The notes beneath the pieces were generated by a model. That model was not told the DNA's origin. It worked only from the letters and a program-made list of their open reading frames with translations, and searched no databases. Of a DNA stretch of 64,000 nucleotides, positions 8,027-16,386 are shown in pieces. The position numbers and the translations under genes are program-made. The stretch's first letter is position 1. Every line of letters starts with the position of its first letter. The DNA lies in NCBI GenBank assembly GCA_001896725.1, contig MPPA01000010.1, forward strand, positions 248,001 through 312,000, written 5' to 3'. The stretch comes from Methanococcoides sp. EBM-47 (GTDB lineage: Archaea > Halobacteriota > Methanosarcinia > Methanosarcinales > Methanosarcinaceae).

Positions 8027-8929
8027 TCATTCAGTGAACTCCATCAGACCTTCCCTGAGGGAGACCTTTGGTTCAAATCCCAGTATTGTCCTTGCCTTGG
8101 AAATATCAGAACAACTGTATTTTATATCCCCGGGCCTTTCAGGCATGTATTGCACCGCAACGTCCGCATCGAATATCTCAAGTACCAGTGATGCAAGCTC
8201 ATTTACAGTGATACTGTTACCTGTACCGGCATTGAACACATGGCCACAGGCATCTTCCTTCTTGAGCAGGAGCATTATTATGTCCACTATATCATGAACT
8301 GAGATGAAATCCCGGGTCTGGGTCCCATCCCCGAAGATAACAGGACCTTTCCCTGCCTTGGCTTTCTCAATGAAGCGGGATATCACTCCAGAATACGGAT
8401 TGCCCGGGTCCTGCCTGGGACTGTAGATATTGAATGGGCGGATGCAGCAGGAGGGCAGGCCGAAGGCCTTATGGTACATCATGCAGTACTTCTCTCCGCT
8501 CAGTTTGCTGACACCGTAGGGAGAAAGAGGTTCCTGAGGATGTGATTCTGCAACAGGGACACTAACGGGGTCTCCGTATACGGCTGCAGAGCTTATATAA
8601 ATGAACCTGGATACCGAGGACCTGCGGGCAGCTTCCAGCAGATTGAGCGTACCAAATACATTGCTCTGGGCATCAGAGAGAGGATCTTCCATGGAGGCTG
8701 TAACGCTTATCTGGGCCGCGGTGTGAATAACGATATCGTTCTGTTCTACAAGGTCTGCAGCTATCCTGTCCCTGACATCACCTTTTATCACATTCACTCC
8801 CTGAGGTACGGCTTCCCTTGTGGTAGAAGAGTAATTATCCAGCACTGAGATCTGCGCCTCTTCGTACAGCGCATCCACAAGATAACTGCCGACCTGACCT
8901 AATCCACCGGTGATGAGTACTCTTTGCAT
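8027..8929 (-). CDS. NAD-dependent sugar epimerase/dehydratase (GalE-like)
   Basis: An extended short-chain dehydrogenase of 300 aa with GGLGQVGSYL at the N terminus, SSAAVYGDP and the catalytic YGVSK. Length and motifs fit UDP-glucose 4-epimerase or related sugar-nucleotide enzymes; the exact sugar cannot be told. ATG 8929 is chosen because it starts directly with the beta strand of the Rossmann fold (MQRVLITGG) and has a GTGAT ribosome-binding element; an in-frame ATG at 8965 would add twelve unrelated residues. It is upstream of VanZ and close to the glycan operon, consistent with surface polysaccharide synthesis. Confidence 0.82.
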   Translation of the reverse strand: MQRVLITGGLGQVGSYLVDALYEEAQISVLDNYSSTTREAVPQGVNVIKGDVRDRIAADLVEQNDIVIHTAAQISVTASMEDPLSDAQSNVFGTLNLLEAARRSSVSRFIYISSAAVYGDPVSVPVAESHPQEPLSPYGVSKLSGEKYCMMYHKAFGLPSCCIRPFNIYSPRQDPGNPYSGVISRFIEKAKAGKGPVIFGDGTQTRDFISVHDIVDIIMLLLKKEDACGHVFNAGTGNSITVNELASLVLEIFDADVAVQYMPERPGDIKYSCSDISKARTILGFEPKVSLREGLMEFTE

Positions 8930-9147
8930 ATCACTTTGAGTAAGGCTTGATAACATATAAACCATTCTAGATCATGCAGACAGCTGGCCAAAGCCAAGGA
9001 CCATTCATATAATATGCTCCAAGACCTGGTGTGGAAGTATGAGGACTGTCAGATGGCAGCTGCAGCCAACAGAGATCTTCTAAGAAAGAGTATACTCATA
9101 TCACGCCTGGAAAAAAGAAAGAACGGATGAAAGCCAGAGGACCGAAC

Positions 9148-9285
9148 TCAGACCGTTTGTTGTTTTTCTGATGTGTTAGAGACATTGAGACAATGCAAAG
9201 TACAATACATACGTTCTTTGATGTACCCTTCATATACATAGATAGGTGTTCCACACACAACACACGTTACTTCAATAAGTTCCAT
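9148..9285 (-). CDS. 45-aa zinc-finger-like small protein
   Basis: A short minus-strand gene found by translating the intergenic space. The product has CVVC at residues 8-11 and CTLHC at 28-32, a four-to-five-ligand pattern typical of a single treble-clef or zinc-ribbon knuckle, followed by a polar tail. A near-perfect ribosome binding site, GGAGTGAT, lies five bases before ATG 9285, which strongly supports translation. Function is unknown; small zinc proteins of this size often act as adaptors or nucleic-acid binders. Too short for common gene-calling length cut-offs. Confidence 0.72.
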   Translation of the reverse strand: MELIEVTCVVCGTPIYVYEGYIKERMYCTLHCLNVSNTSEKQQTV

Positions 9286-9555
9286 TTTGATCACTCCGTT
9301 TTGCTAAGTACCAATTCCACCTTTATTGTCACGGGATGAAACATTTCTCTCTATGCTCCGAGTAGGAGGATGTTTTTTCATATATATAAAATCATCTATA
9401 GTTAAGCATATGGTCATGCTCATAATAATGATAGCACCTACCAGCACCGTGCAGACGCTATTAAGAGACATGGAGAATGATATAGATAATTATATTGATA
9501 TTAATAGTAATATTAATATAAATGTATAACCCTATTCATTCAGAGAGCTCACACC

Positions 9556-10470
9556 ATGCCAGAACCCATAACACATCTCCTCTTCTACACGTTCGTGTTA
9601 AGTTCAGTGCTGATCTATGCCTTAGTGCTCTCAGTAGCTGACCTCAGGAGACTGGAAAGAAAGCACATTAAAGTGCTTCTTGTCCTGGTAACTGGTGGGT
9701 TTTGTTCATTATTACCGGACATAGATGCTGTGTACAACCTGATACTTATTGGAAGGATCTCTCATGGCAACATGCTGATGCTGACCCATAACCTGCCTGC
9801 GAGCTTTGTTGCGTTCCTTATAGCGGGAGCGGCAGGATATGTCATTTACATGGACATTGAAAAGGCAATATATGTAGGCATCTTTGGCAACTGTGCGTTC
9901 ATTGCACATTTGCTTCTGGACGATGCTGTAAGAGAAACAGGGAACTATTATCTGTATCCATTGTACGGGGAACCTATCAGCATGTTCACAAGTCTGAGAA
10001 TGACAGGTGCTCTTGCGGGCAGTGCAAGTGCTTTTGGTGCCGATATAGTAAGAAATGACGGATCCTTTATTTCAGGTACTGTCACAATAGCGCCGGATAT
10101 TGCACACCCCTATGGTATGCGCTTATTTGATTTCGATGGCAAAGATGTACAATATGAGGTGAACTATGATCCAAATGGCGGTACAAGCCCAGGGATCAAT
10201 GTTGTGTTACTAAAGACCACAGCAAGCGTAAATTCAGATAATTTCCTGGACACGAACGTATTTACAGTAGAATTGCCAGCGGGCTCTAGCGGGGAATATA
10301 CTGTAAGGATAGACGTCAAAGAAGTGATAAGCGGGGAAGAAATACCAGCGACCTACAAGTGGAGAGCCGGAGCAACTCAGGACTATGAGATCCCGGAATT
10401 CCCGACAGTTGCTCTGCCTGTAGCAGCGATCCTTGGCCTGGCCTTTGTGTTCATGCGCAGGAAGGAGTAA
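9556..10470 (+). CDS. DUF457-like membrane domain joined to a PEF-CTERM surface protein
   Basis: A 304-aa protein in two parts. Residues 1-140 are membrane-embedded and carry DUF457-type motifs (LLPDIDAVY, THNLPAS, FIAHLLLDDA). Residues 148-304 look like a separate secreted protein: MTGALAGSASAFGA resembles the end of a signal peptide with an A-S-A cleavage site, then a beta-rich domain, then the C-terminal tripartite signal PEFP (280-283), a hydrophobic stretch and RRKE. That tail is a PEF-CTERM signal, the substrate tag of archaeosortases. The join suggests a fusion or deletion event. An internal ATG at 9982 could start the second part. Upstream is an AT-rich repeat-like leader. Confidence 0.72.
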   Translation: MPEPITHLLFYTFVLSSVLIYALVLSVADLRRLERKHIKVLLVLVTGGFCSLLPDIDAVYNLILIGRISHGNMLMLTHNLPASFVAFLIAGAAGYVIYMDIEKAIYVGIFGNCAFIAHLLLDDAVRETGNYYLYPLYGEPISMFTSLRMTGALAGSASAFGADIVRNDGSFISGTVTIAPDIAHPYGMRLFDFDGKDVQYEVNYDPNGGTSPGINVVLLKTTASVNSDNFLDTNVFTVELPAGSSGEYTVRIDVKEVISGEEIPATYKWRAGATQDYEIPEFPTVALPVAAILGLAFVFMRRKE

Positions 10471-10848
10471 GCCTCCATTCCTCTCTTTTTTATAGTTCGT
10501 TAGCTCTTCGTTACTGACAAGACCTTAGCGGTCCGGGCAAATGCTGCAATATGCAGCTTTAAGTTCAGCAGATATCCTGATCTGTTCCTTTACAGGGGAT
10601 CGGTGATCGGTGCCGTGATCAGCTGCAAAGTGTCAGAGAGGTCCCGATCGTTCGATCATGACTTGAACTAAGACCTGTTCGTTCCTTCATCAAGTACATA
10701 ACTTTCTTTGATGTTTGATATTTTTAATAAGTAATTATCTGATACCGATACAAGATATTTGGACCTGATCGGATGGTCTTTGCCTTAACAGAAGCAAAGA
10801 TAAAAACTTAATTATATCAGATATGCATAAGTGACAGGGGAGTCATCC
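10471..10848. promoter_or_regulatory. 378-base leader before the cobalamin operon with several hairpins
   Basis: No gene is seen here. Inverted repeats are GCTGCA/TGCAGC (10543-10557), a nested pair AGGTC/GACCT (10639-10676) enclosing GATCG/CGATC (10646-10657), and CTTTGC/GCAAAG (10778-10799). A T-run at about 10486-10492 may end the upstream transcript. Near the start codon, an AATTATAT TATA-like element overlaps a perfect palindrome ATATC-A-GATAT (10814-10824), a possible operator. I cannot identify a cobalamin riboswitch core. Confidence 0.4.
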
Positions 10849-12336
10849 ATGGAGAAAAAAAGAGCAGTTCTCAATGATAATGCAAGTATGGTAGCTCAGT
10901 GTCATCATGGTATCCTTCAGGATGAACTTCGTGCAAGGACAGGTCCACAAAATATAGATGTACTTGATTTTAGCACGCGTCTCAATCCCATGGGCAATAT
11001 CTTCCAGTATCAGGACATTTTGGACCTGCATGATTTGATAGGGACCGCCAGGACCCTCACAGGTCAATACCCTGATAACAGGTACCTGGAGTTCAGAGAT
11101 GCTGCAGCAGGTTTTATAGGAAAAGGCCTCACCTCCTCGAACATCATACCAGGCAGTGGGGTATGTGAGATCATAAGACTTGTTCTGGGCTGTACCCTTG
11201 AAAAGAGAGACATCGTGCTGATCCCCTTCCCTTCCCCTCCGGAATATAGCCGGCATTCAAATTTGTTCGGTGCACGTGTGATCCTTCTTCCTCCCCATGA
11301 ACTGCTGCTGGCAGATGATAAAATACTATCCAGTGCCAAAGTGGTGCTGTTATCTAATCCCGGTGACCTGGGTGGACGCCTGATCCCCAGTAAGGAGCTA
11401 AGGTCTTTTGCTAAGAGATGTGCTAAGAACAGGACACTGCTCATCATAGATGAATCCTGCATCGAACTATCTGACCCTTCCCAGACCCTTGCGGGTCATA
11501 TACTTGATAACGACTTTGTCGTGGTGCTCCGTTCCATCACCCATGCATTTGCAATTCCTGGGCTTAACGCTGCATACGCTGCAGCTTCCAAGAAAATGGC
11601 CCAGCTCTTCAATAATGCCCGCCTTCCCTGGAGCATCGGTGCATTTGCAGACGTTTTGTGCACAGCGGTGCTCAATGTAGAAGGAGGTGTTAACTCCAGG
11701 TATCTGAAAGATTCCCGGGAGCTTATACATTCTCAGAGGGATTACTTGATCGAACGCATCGGGCGTATCCATGGTTTTTCCCCCCGCCCCTCGGATGCGA
11801 ACTATCTCCTAGTGGAACTCAAGGACCTCTTTATGGATTCGCATACCCTTACTAGGAACCTTGCAGCAAAAGGTTTTCTGATAAAGGACTGCAGTGATCT
11901 TTTCCAGGCAGGGAAGCAGTTTGTCAGGATAAGTGTGCATGCACAGGAAGATAACGAGACCCTTCTGAGGACCATAGGGGAAGTTCTTACCGAGACCAGT
12001 AAAGAGGATGCAAGGGAACGGCTGGAAGTTACCATTGGGAACGCTGCAGCAGGGTCTGTCCCTGCCAGCAGAGGTACATGCCAATACTACCCCTGCCATT
12101 TCTGGGGGCAGGATTGCACGTTCTGTTTTTGCCCGTTCTATGCCTGTGAGGATGAGCGTACCGGAGGGAAGTGGATAATAGGGTCCAGTGGCAATAAAGT
12201 GTGGAGCTGTGAGAACTGTACATATATACATCAGTCCAGGTTATCCCGTCAGATACTTGATATCCTTATGGAAGAGGGGGATACAGAGGATAATATAAAG
12301 AAGGCATGGGACCTGGTAATAAAACCTTTGATATGA
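10849..12336 (+). CDS. CobD-like protein lacking the PLP lysine (divergent tandem paralogue)
   Basis: A 495-aa protein homologous over its whole length to the next gene. The aminotransferase fold (residues about 30-370) resembles threonine-phosphate decarboxylase. The Cys-rich C-terminal domain contains YYPCHFWGQDCTFCFCPFY and a final CENC. The lysine that should bind PLP is His232 (SITHAFAIPG), the nearby phosphate-binding Arg is Asn240, and the NPNNPTGR motif reads NPGDLGGR. The Arg near the end of the fold (VRIS) is kept. PLP chemistry is therefore unlikely, yet the frame is intact. M. mazei CobD is reported to have L-threonine kinase plus decarboxylase activity, so this copy may be a kinase or a scaffold. 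ATG 10849 is preferred over GTG 10831 because AGGGGAG lies just upstream. Confidence 0.8.
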   Translation: MEKKRAVLNDNASMVAQCHHGILQDELRARTGPQNIDVLDFSTRLNPMGNIFQYQDILDLHDLIGTARTLTGQYPDNRYLEFRDAAAGFIGKGLTSSNIIPGSGVCEIIRLVLGCTLEKRDIVLIPFPSPPEYSRHSNLFGARVILLPPHELLLADDKILSSAKVVLLSNPGDLGGRLIPSKELRSFAKRCAKNRTLLIIDESCIELSDPSQTLAGHILDNDFVVVLRSITHAFAIPGLNAAYAAASKKMAQLFNNARLPWSIGAFADVLCTAVLNVEGGVNSRYLKDSRELIHSQRDYLIERIGRIHGFSPRPSDANYLLVELKDLFMDSHTLTRNLAAKGFLIKDCSDLFQAGKQFVRISVHAQEDNETLLRTIGEVLTETSKEDARERLEVTIGNAAAGSVPASRGTCQYYPCHFWGQDCTFCFCPFYACEDERTGGKWIIGSSGNKVWSCENCTYIHQSRLSRQILDILMEEGDTEDNIKKAWDLVIKPLI

Positions 12337-12393
12337 TCCTGCCATTCTATCATACTGGGACCGTGGAGCTGAAGCTATACACAAGTTAAATTT

Positions 12394-12412
12394 AATTAGA
12401 TAAGGTCTAATT
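12394..12412. promoter_or_regulatory. Inverted repeat upstream of cobD
   Basis: AATTAGA (12394-12400) and TCTAATT (12406-12412) form a perfect 7-bp inverted repeat around TAAGG, 40 bases before the cobD start codon and next to AT-rich TATA-like sequence (AACTTAATATAT). Position and symmetry suit a repressor operator. The regulator is unknown. Confidence 0.4.
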
Positions 12413-12451
12413 GAATAACTTAATATATGTCCTGTATTCTAAAAAAAGACG

Positions 12452-13963
12452 ATGACCGTGTCAAAACAAACAAGATTTATCCCTATCAGAGAACATCTGC
12501 TAAATGTCCAGCCCTGCGAACACGGAGGTCTGGTGAAAAAAACATCCCAGCAATATGGCATACCGGAATCCCAACTACTGGATGCAAGTGCCAGTCTTAA
12601 TCCCTATGGCACTCCGTTCGACCACCCATACACTGGGCTTGATATGGATAAGGTCTTAAATACTGCCCTTGGGAGGATAGGCCAGTACCCTGATAACCGT
12701 TATCTCGAGTTCAGAAATGCAGCTGCCCGTTTCGTAGGAAATGGCATACGGGCCGAAAATATAATTCCAGGCAATGGTTCTTCAGAGATAATCCGCCTGA
12801 TAGCAGAGACTGTGATAGTGGAAGGAGACATTGTGCTCATCCCGTCACCCACTTTCAGTGAATACGAACAGCAGTGCAGTATATTCGGAGCTGATATCCG
12901 GTACATAGAGCAGGACTTGCTCCCAGATGTGCCCAATGATATCTTAAAGGAGGCAAGGTTACTTTTCTTGTGCAATCCCAATAACCCCACTGGCAGGTTG
13001 TTCAGCCGTGAAGAAGTTCAGCTTCTTATGGACAAATGCCGGGAGAATGACGTTGTCCTTTTCGTTGATGAAGCTTTTATAGAACTGGCAGACCCCTCAC
13101 AGACCATTGTGGACCTGGTGGGGTCCAATGACCATCTTATCATCCAGCGTTCCCTTACCAAGGCCTTTGCAATCCCGGGCATCAGAATGGGCTTTGGGGT
13201 TGCTTCGGCAAGGATCGCAACAATGCTTAATGATGCAAGGCTTTCCTGGAATCTGGGATGTGTTGCAGAAGAAGTGAGCACTGTCCTCATGAGCATGGAA
13301 GGTGGCTGTTACAGCCGATACCTTCTGGAATCCAGGGAAATGATCTCCAGAGAAAGAGATTTCCTCATGCAGAAGCTGGAACGCCGCGGGTTCAGACCCA
13401 TTGAGAGCGCTGTTAATTTTATCTATGTGGACATAAGCGATCTGTCCATGGATTCCACTGAACTGACCGAAAGAATGGCAGAGCATGGCGTACTAATAAG
13501 GGATTGCAGTTCTTTCCAGGATATTGGAAAACATCATATACGCATAGCTGTGCGTACAAGAGAGGAAAATGAAAGGATAGTGGACTGCATAAGGCAGGTC
13601 ATTCAGGAATGGGGAAAAGAACAGGCAATTATTTATCTTGAGCGTAACCTGGCAAAGGCCCGGGATAAAGGACCACTGGGAAGCAACAGGGAATGTAAAT
13701 ACTACCCATGTCATTTTGAAGGTCAGGATTGTACTTTTTGTTTCTGTCCGTTCTATCCGTGCCAGGACGAACGTACTGAAGGTAAGTGGATAACAGGTTC
13801 AAGTGGTAATGAGGTCTGGAGCTGTCTTGATTGCAAGGTGGTGCATGAGCCTGCCGTGGTGGAAAAGCTGATAAGTGTGCTTAGTGTGGAGGGATGCACT
13901 GAAGAAGGGCTTAGGAAGGCATGGGAAGTGGTCATGGAGCCTTGGTTATGTTCTTCACAATAA
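12452..13963 (+). CDS. cobD: L-threonine-O-3-phosphate decarboxylase CobD with Cys-rich C-terminal domain
   Basis: A 503-aa PLP enzyme that makes aminopropanol phosphate for the cobalamin nucleotide loop. It keeps all fold-type-I aminotransferase signatures: NPNNPTGR, DEAFIEL, the PLP lysine Lys237 in SLTKAFAIPG and the phosphate-binding Arg245. The C-terminal 110 residues form a Cys-rich domain (YYPCHFEGQDCTFCFCPFY, then CLDC). In the M. mazei homologue the corresponding region is reported to bind iron and to support both L-threonine kinase and decarboxylase activity. It is followed by cbiB, whose start lies inside its last codons. About 115 bases separate it from its lysine-less paralogue. 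Confidence 0.9.
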   Translation: MTVSKQTRFIPIREHLLNVQPCEHGGLVKKTSQQYGIPESQLLDASASLNPYGTPFDHPYTGLDMDKVLNTALGRIGQYPDNRYLEFRNAAARFVGNGIRAENIIPGNGSSEIIRLIAETVIVEGDIVLIPSPTFSEYEQQCSIFGADIRYIEQDLLPDVPNDILKEARLLFLCNPNNPTGRLFSREEVQLLMDKCRENDVVLFVDEAFIELADPSQTIVDLVGSNDHLIIQRSLTKAFAIPGIRMGFGVASARIATMLNDARLSWNLGCVAEEVSTVLMSMEGGCYSRYLLESREMISRERDFLMQKLERRGFRPIESAVNFIYVDISDLSMDSTELTERMAEHGVLIRDCSSFQDIGKHHIRIAVRTREENERIVDCIRQVIQEWGKEQAIIYLERNLAKARDKGPLGSNRECKYYPCHFEGQDCTFCFCPFYPCQDERTEGKWITGSSGNEVWSCLDCKVVHEPAVVEKLISVLSVEGCTEEGLRKAWEVVMEPWLCSSQ

Positions 13964-14940
13964 GTGGGTATGAACTGATCATCGTATTGGTCCTGGCATT
14001 TATCATTGATCTGGTACTAGGGGAACCGCCCTTTGCCATACACCCTGTTGTATGGATAGGTAGAACGATCTCATTTTTCAAGCACATAGCACCTTCTGAG
14101 CACAGAAAGGTATATGGCATCTTTATGGCATTATGCTGTGTTATTTTTGCTGCTCTTATTGGTATTGTTGCCACATTGGTATTGAGTGCTGAAAGCATAC
14201 CTGCACTGATACGCTACCTGGTAGCAGCCTGGTTCCTGAAGATGACATTTGCTGTACGCTGCCTTATGGATGCAGGGAAAGAAGTATATGGAAAACTTGC
14301 CACAGGTGACCTGGAGGGAGCAAGGAAAGGTCTTTCCATGTATGTGAGCAGGGATACCTCAAAACTAACACCGGAGCAGGTATCATCCGCTGTGATCGAG
14401 ACAATGTCCGAGAACTTTGTTGATGGCATCCTTTCACCGTTGTTCTATTTTGCATTGTGCGGACCATTTGGGATCATCGCAGCATATGTGTTCAAGGCAA
14501 CAAGCACCCTTGACTCCATGGTGGGTTACAGAGATCCCAAATACCTGCATCTTGGCTGGTTCTCAGCAAGAACAGATGATATATTGAACTGGATACCTGC
14601 CAGACTGTCCCTGATACCCATATCCATGGCATCTGTTCTCCTGAGCCTTGTACCATCGTTCTCCAGATCCATTTATCCGGCAGATGCTGTCAAGATCGCC
14701 ATTAAGGATGGAGCAAAGACACCCTCCCCGAACTCAGGCTATCCCATGGCGGCTTTTGCTGGGGCTATGGGCATTCGTCTTGAAAAGCCCAGTACGTATG
14801 CTTTGGCGAAAAAGAACCCGTATCCTCAGTTCTTCCATATCGGATTGGCACGCAGCCTTGTACTGAGCTCTTCTATGGTCTCTGTGCTGATGTGTGCTTC
14901 TGCGGTTTATATTATCATGGACCGTTTCTATATATTATAG
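13948..14940 (+). CDS. cbiB: Adenosylcobinamide-phosphate synthase (CbiB/CobD type)
   Basis: A 330-aa integral membrane protein that joins adenosylcobyric acid to aminopropanol (phosphate). It shows the family features DLVLGEPPFAIHPVVWIGR near the N terminus, FVDGILSPLFYFAL, and the loop YRDPKYLHLGWFSARTDD...PARL. Several hydrophobic segments place it in the cytoplasmic membrane beside CobS. ATG 13948 is preferred over ATG 13921 because it starts just before the first membrane helix and has TGGAG upstream. It overlaps the end of cobD by 16 bases. Confidence 0.9.
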   Translation: MFFTISGYELIIVLVLAFIIDLVLGEPPFAIHPVVWIGRTISFFKHIAPSEHRKVYGIFMALCCVIFAALIGIVATLVLSAESIPALIRYLVAAWFLKMTFAVRCLMDAGKEVYGKLATGDLEGARKGLSMYVSRDTSKLTPEQVSSAVIETMSENFVDGILSPLFYFALCGPFGIIAAYVFKATSTLDSMVGYRDPKYLHLGWFSARTDDILNWIPARLSLIPISMASVLLSLVPSFSRSIYPADAVKIAIKDGAKTPSPNSGYPMAAFAGAMGIRLEKPSTYALAKKNPYPQFFHIGLARSLVLSSSMVSVLMCASAVYIIMDRFYIL

Positions 14941-14953
14941 GCTTGAACAAGTG

Positions 14954-15559
14954 ATGAGTATGAAATTATCAGATATCAAAAACAATGACATGAAAAAAGA
15001 CCAGCCAAAGGAACTGGAAGATGATGCTCCTCTGGACATAAGGGATATACTGGCAGAGGAAGGTATCACTGTACAGATGCTTATCGACACAGCGCTTGAG
15101 CTGTATGTTCCCCATCCCGGGATAGAGACCAGGGAAAAGGCAGAAGAAGTGTTTTTGGGAGAACTGGACCTGGCCCTGTCCGACCCTAACCTGTGCCTTC
15201 TCATATACTCTGGTATACTTCTGGAAAAAGAAGGACGCAAAGGTCACCTTCCGAACATCAGCAGGAGCTCATATGAAAAGGACCTTACGTTCATAATAGC
15301 TGACGAAGTTCTCGGGATGAGCATCTCAAGATATATTAGTGGTGATAAGGGTACTTTTGAGTTCGTGCGTTTCGATAAGCAAAAACCAGGCATTCTTTCA
15401 AAACTAGGTCCTTTTATGGACGATGTCATTGGCGGACTTATAGGCGGTGTTTCCGCAAACATGTATACCCGGGGCATGGCCAGAACAGATCTGAAAAAAG
15501 AAAAAGAGAGTGAAAAAAAGAACAAAAATAAAGACAATACTGGTGTGATCGCAGGATGA
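14954..15559 (+). CDS. cobZ: Alpha-ribazole-5'-phosphate phosphatase CobZ
   Basis: A 201-aa protein with a polar N-terminal tail and a PgpA-like domain ending in GTFEFVRFDK and FMDDVIGGLIGG. In M. mazei the homologue in the same gene position is the alpha-ribazole phosphatase that replaces bacterial CobC. The real start is most likely ATG 14954 (GTG 14951 is adjacent); a longer frame from 14894 would lie inside cbiB. The C terminus is a Lys/Glu-rich tail, and its stop overlaps the cobS start (ATGA). Confidence 0.85.
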   Translation: MSMKLSDIKNNDMKKDQPKELEDDAPLDIRDILAEEGITVQMLIDTALELYVPHPGIETREKAEEVFLGELDLALSDPNLCLLIYSGILLEKEGRKGHLPNISRSSYEKDLTFIIADEVLGMSISRYISGDKGTFEFVRFDKQKPGILSKLGPFMDDVIGGLIGGVSANMYTRGMARTDLKKEKESEKKNKNKDNTGVIAG

Positions 15560-16386
15560 ACGATTTTCTTCTGGCAGTACGTTCTGGCTTTGGTTTTCTC
15601 TCTACCATCCCTGTCGGATTGACAATGGAAGGTCTTGATGAGTTTTTCAAGAGGACTTACCTACATATATTCGTAGGTGCTTTTTTAGGGTTGCTGATGG
15701 GGATATTTGCTTTCTTGACCATAATGGTATTGCCACAGCAAATAAGCGCCATAATGATCGTTGTTTTTGTATACTATCTTACCGGCCTTAACCATCTTGA
15801 TGGCCTTGCAGACTTTGGAGATGGCTTGACCGCCCATGGTTCTGTGGAAAAGAAGATCCGTGCGCTCAAGGATATTGGACTTGGTATAGGAGGTGTAGGA
15901 TTTTGTACAATGGGTATTCTGGCATTCTATTCATCTATAGTGTCCCTTCGGTCCGAAGCCCTTGTGTTCTCAGGTAACGACATGTTATACACTGCTAAAA
16001 TATTACTTTGCTCCATGCTGGTGGCTGAAGTGTCTGCAATGCAATGCATGCTGACAATAGCAGCCTTTGGCAAGTCTCTTCATGAGGGATTGGGTTCTAT
16101 CCTGGTTCAGAAAACAACACTGCCGAAGTATGTTGTTGGTCTGACAGGTTCAGTTATAATATGTTCACTTGCCCTGATACCCTTGGGGATCTGGCATGGG
16201 GGGCTCATTGCCCTTATTGCTGCGATCATTTCAGCTTTTATCATATTGAACATCAGTAACCGGCATTTTGGAGGGATGAACGGGGATGTGATCGGTACTT
16301 CCAACGAGATCGGAAGAACTGTTGCCCTTATAGTGATCGTATTGGTATTGAGCTATCAGAACGGAGGTATTCCATGGATGCTATAA
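15556..16386 (+). CDS. cobS: Adenosylcobinamide-GDP ribazoletransferase CobS
   Basis: A 276-aa polytopic membrane protein that condenses AdoCbi-GDP with alpha-ribazole. The signature segment TGLNHLDGLADFGDGL (about residues 72-87), with its acidic metal-binding residues, and the later GGMNGDVIGTSNEIGR motif are both present. About six to seven hydrophobic helices are visible. It is coupled to cobZ by an ATGA overlap, and cobY starts 13 bases before its end. Confidence 0.93.
   Translation: MNDFLLAVRSGFGFLSTIPVGLTMEGLDEFFKRTYLHIFVGAFLGLLMGIFAFLTIMVLPQQISAIMIVVFVYYLTGLNHLDGLADFGDGLTAHGSVEKKIRALKDIGLGIGGVGFCTMGILAFYSSIVSLRSEALVFSGNDMLYTAKILLCSMLVAEVSAMQCMLTIAAFGKSLHEGLGSILVQKTTLPKYVVGLTGSVIICSLALIPLGIWHGGLIALIAAIISAFIILNISNRHFGGMNGDVIGTSNEIGRTVALIVIVLVLSYQNGGIPWML

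Noticed and set aside
9014-9130. 38-codon plus-strand frame after the epimerase
   Set aside because: No ribosome binding site, the open stretch extends upstream without a better start, and the composition is only mildly helical; possibly a remnant but not supportable.
9326-9529. 67-aa plus-strand frame ending in Asn/Ile repeats
   Set aside because: The tail (DINSNININV) is just the AT-rich promoter DNA of the next gene translated; no ribosome binding site or motif.
10471-10848. Cobalamin riboswitch
   Set aside because: Hairpins are present but no B12-box-like core could be found, and such riboswitches are not expected in archaeal cobalamin operons.
10849-12336. Pseudogene status for the first CobD copy
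   Set aside because: The frame is uninterrupted, Cys motifs are fully kept and substitutions cluster at PLP-contact positions, which fits functional change better than decay.
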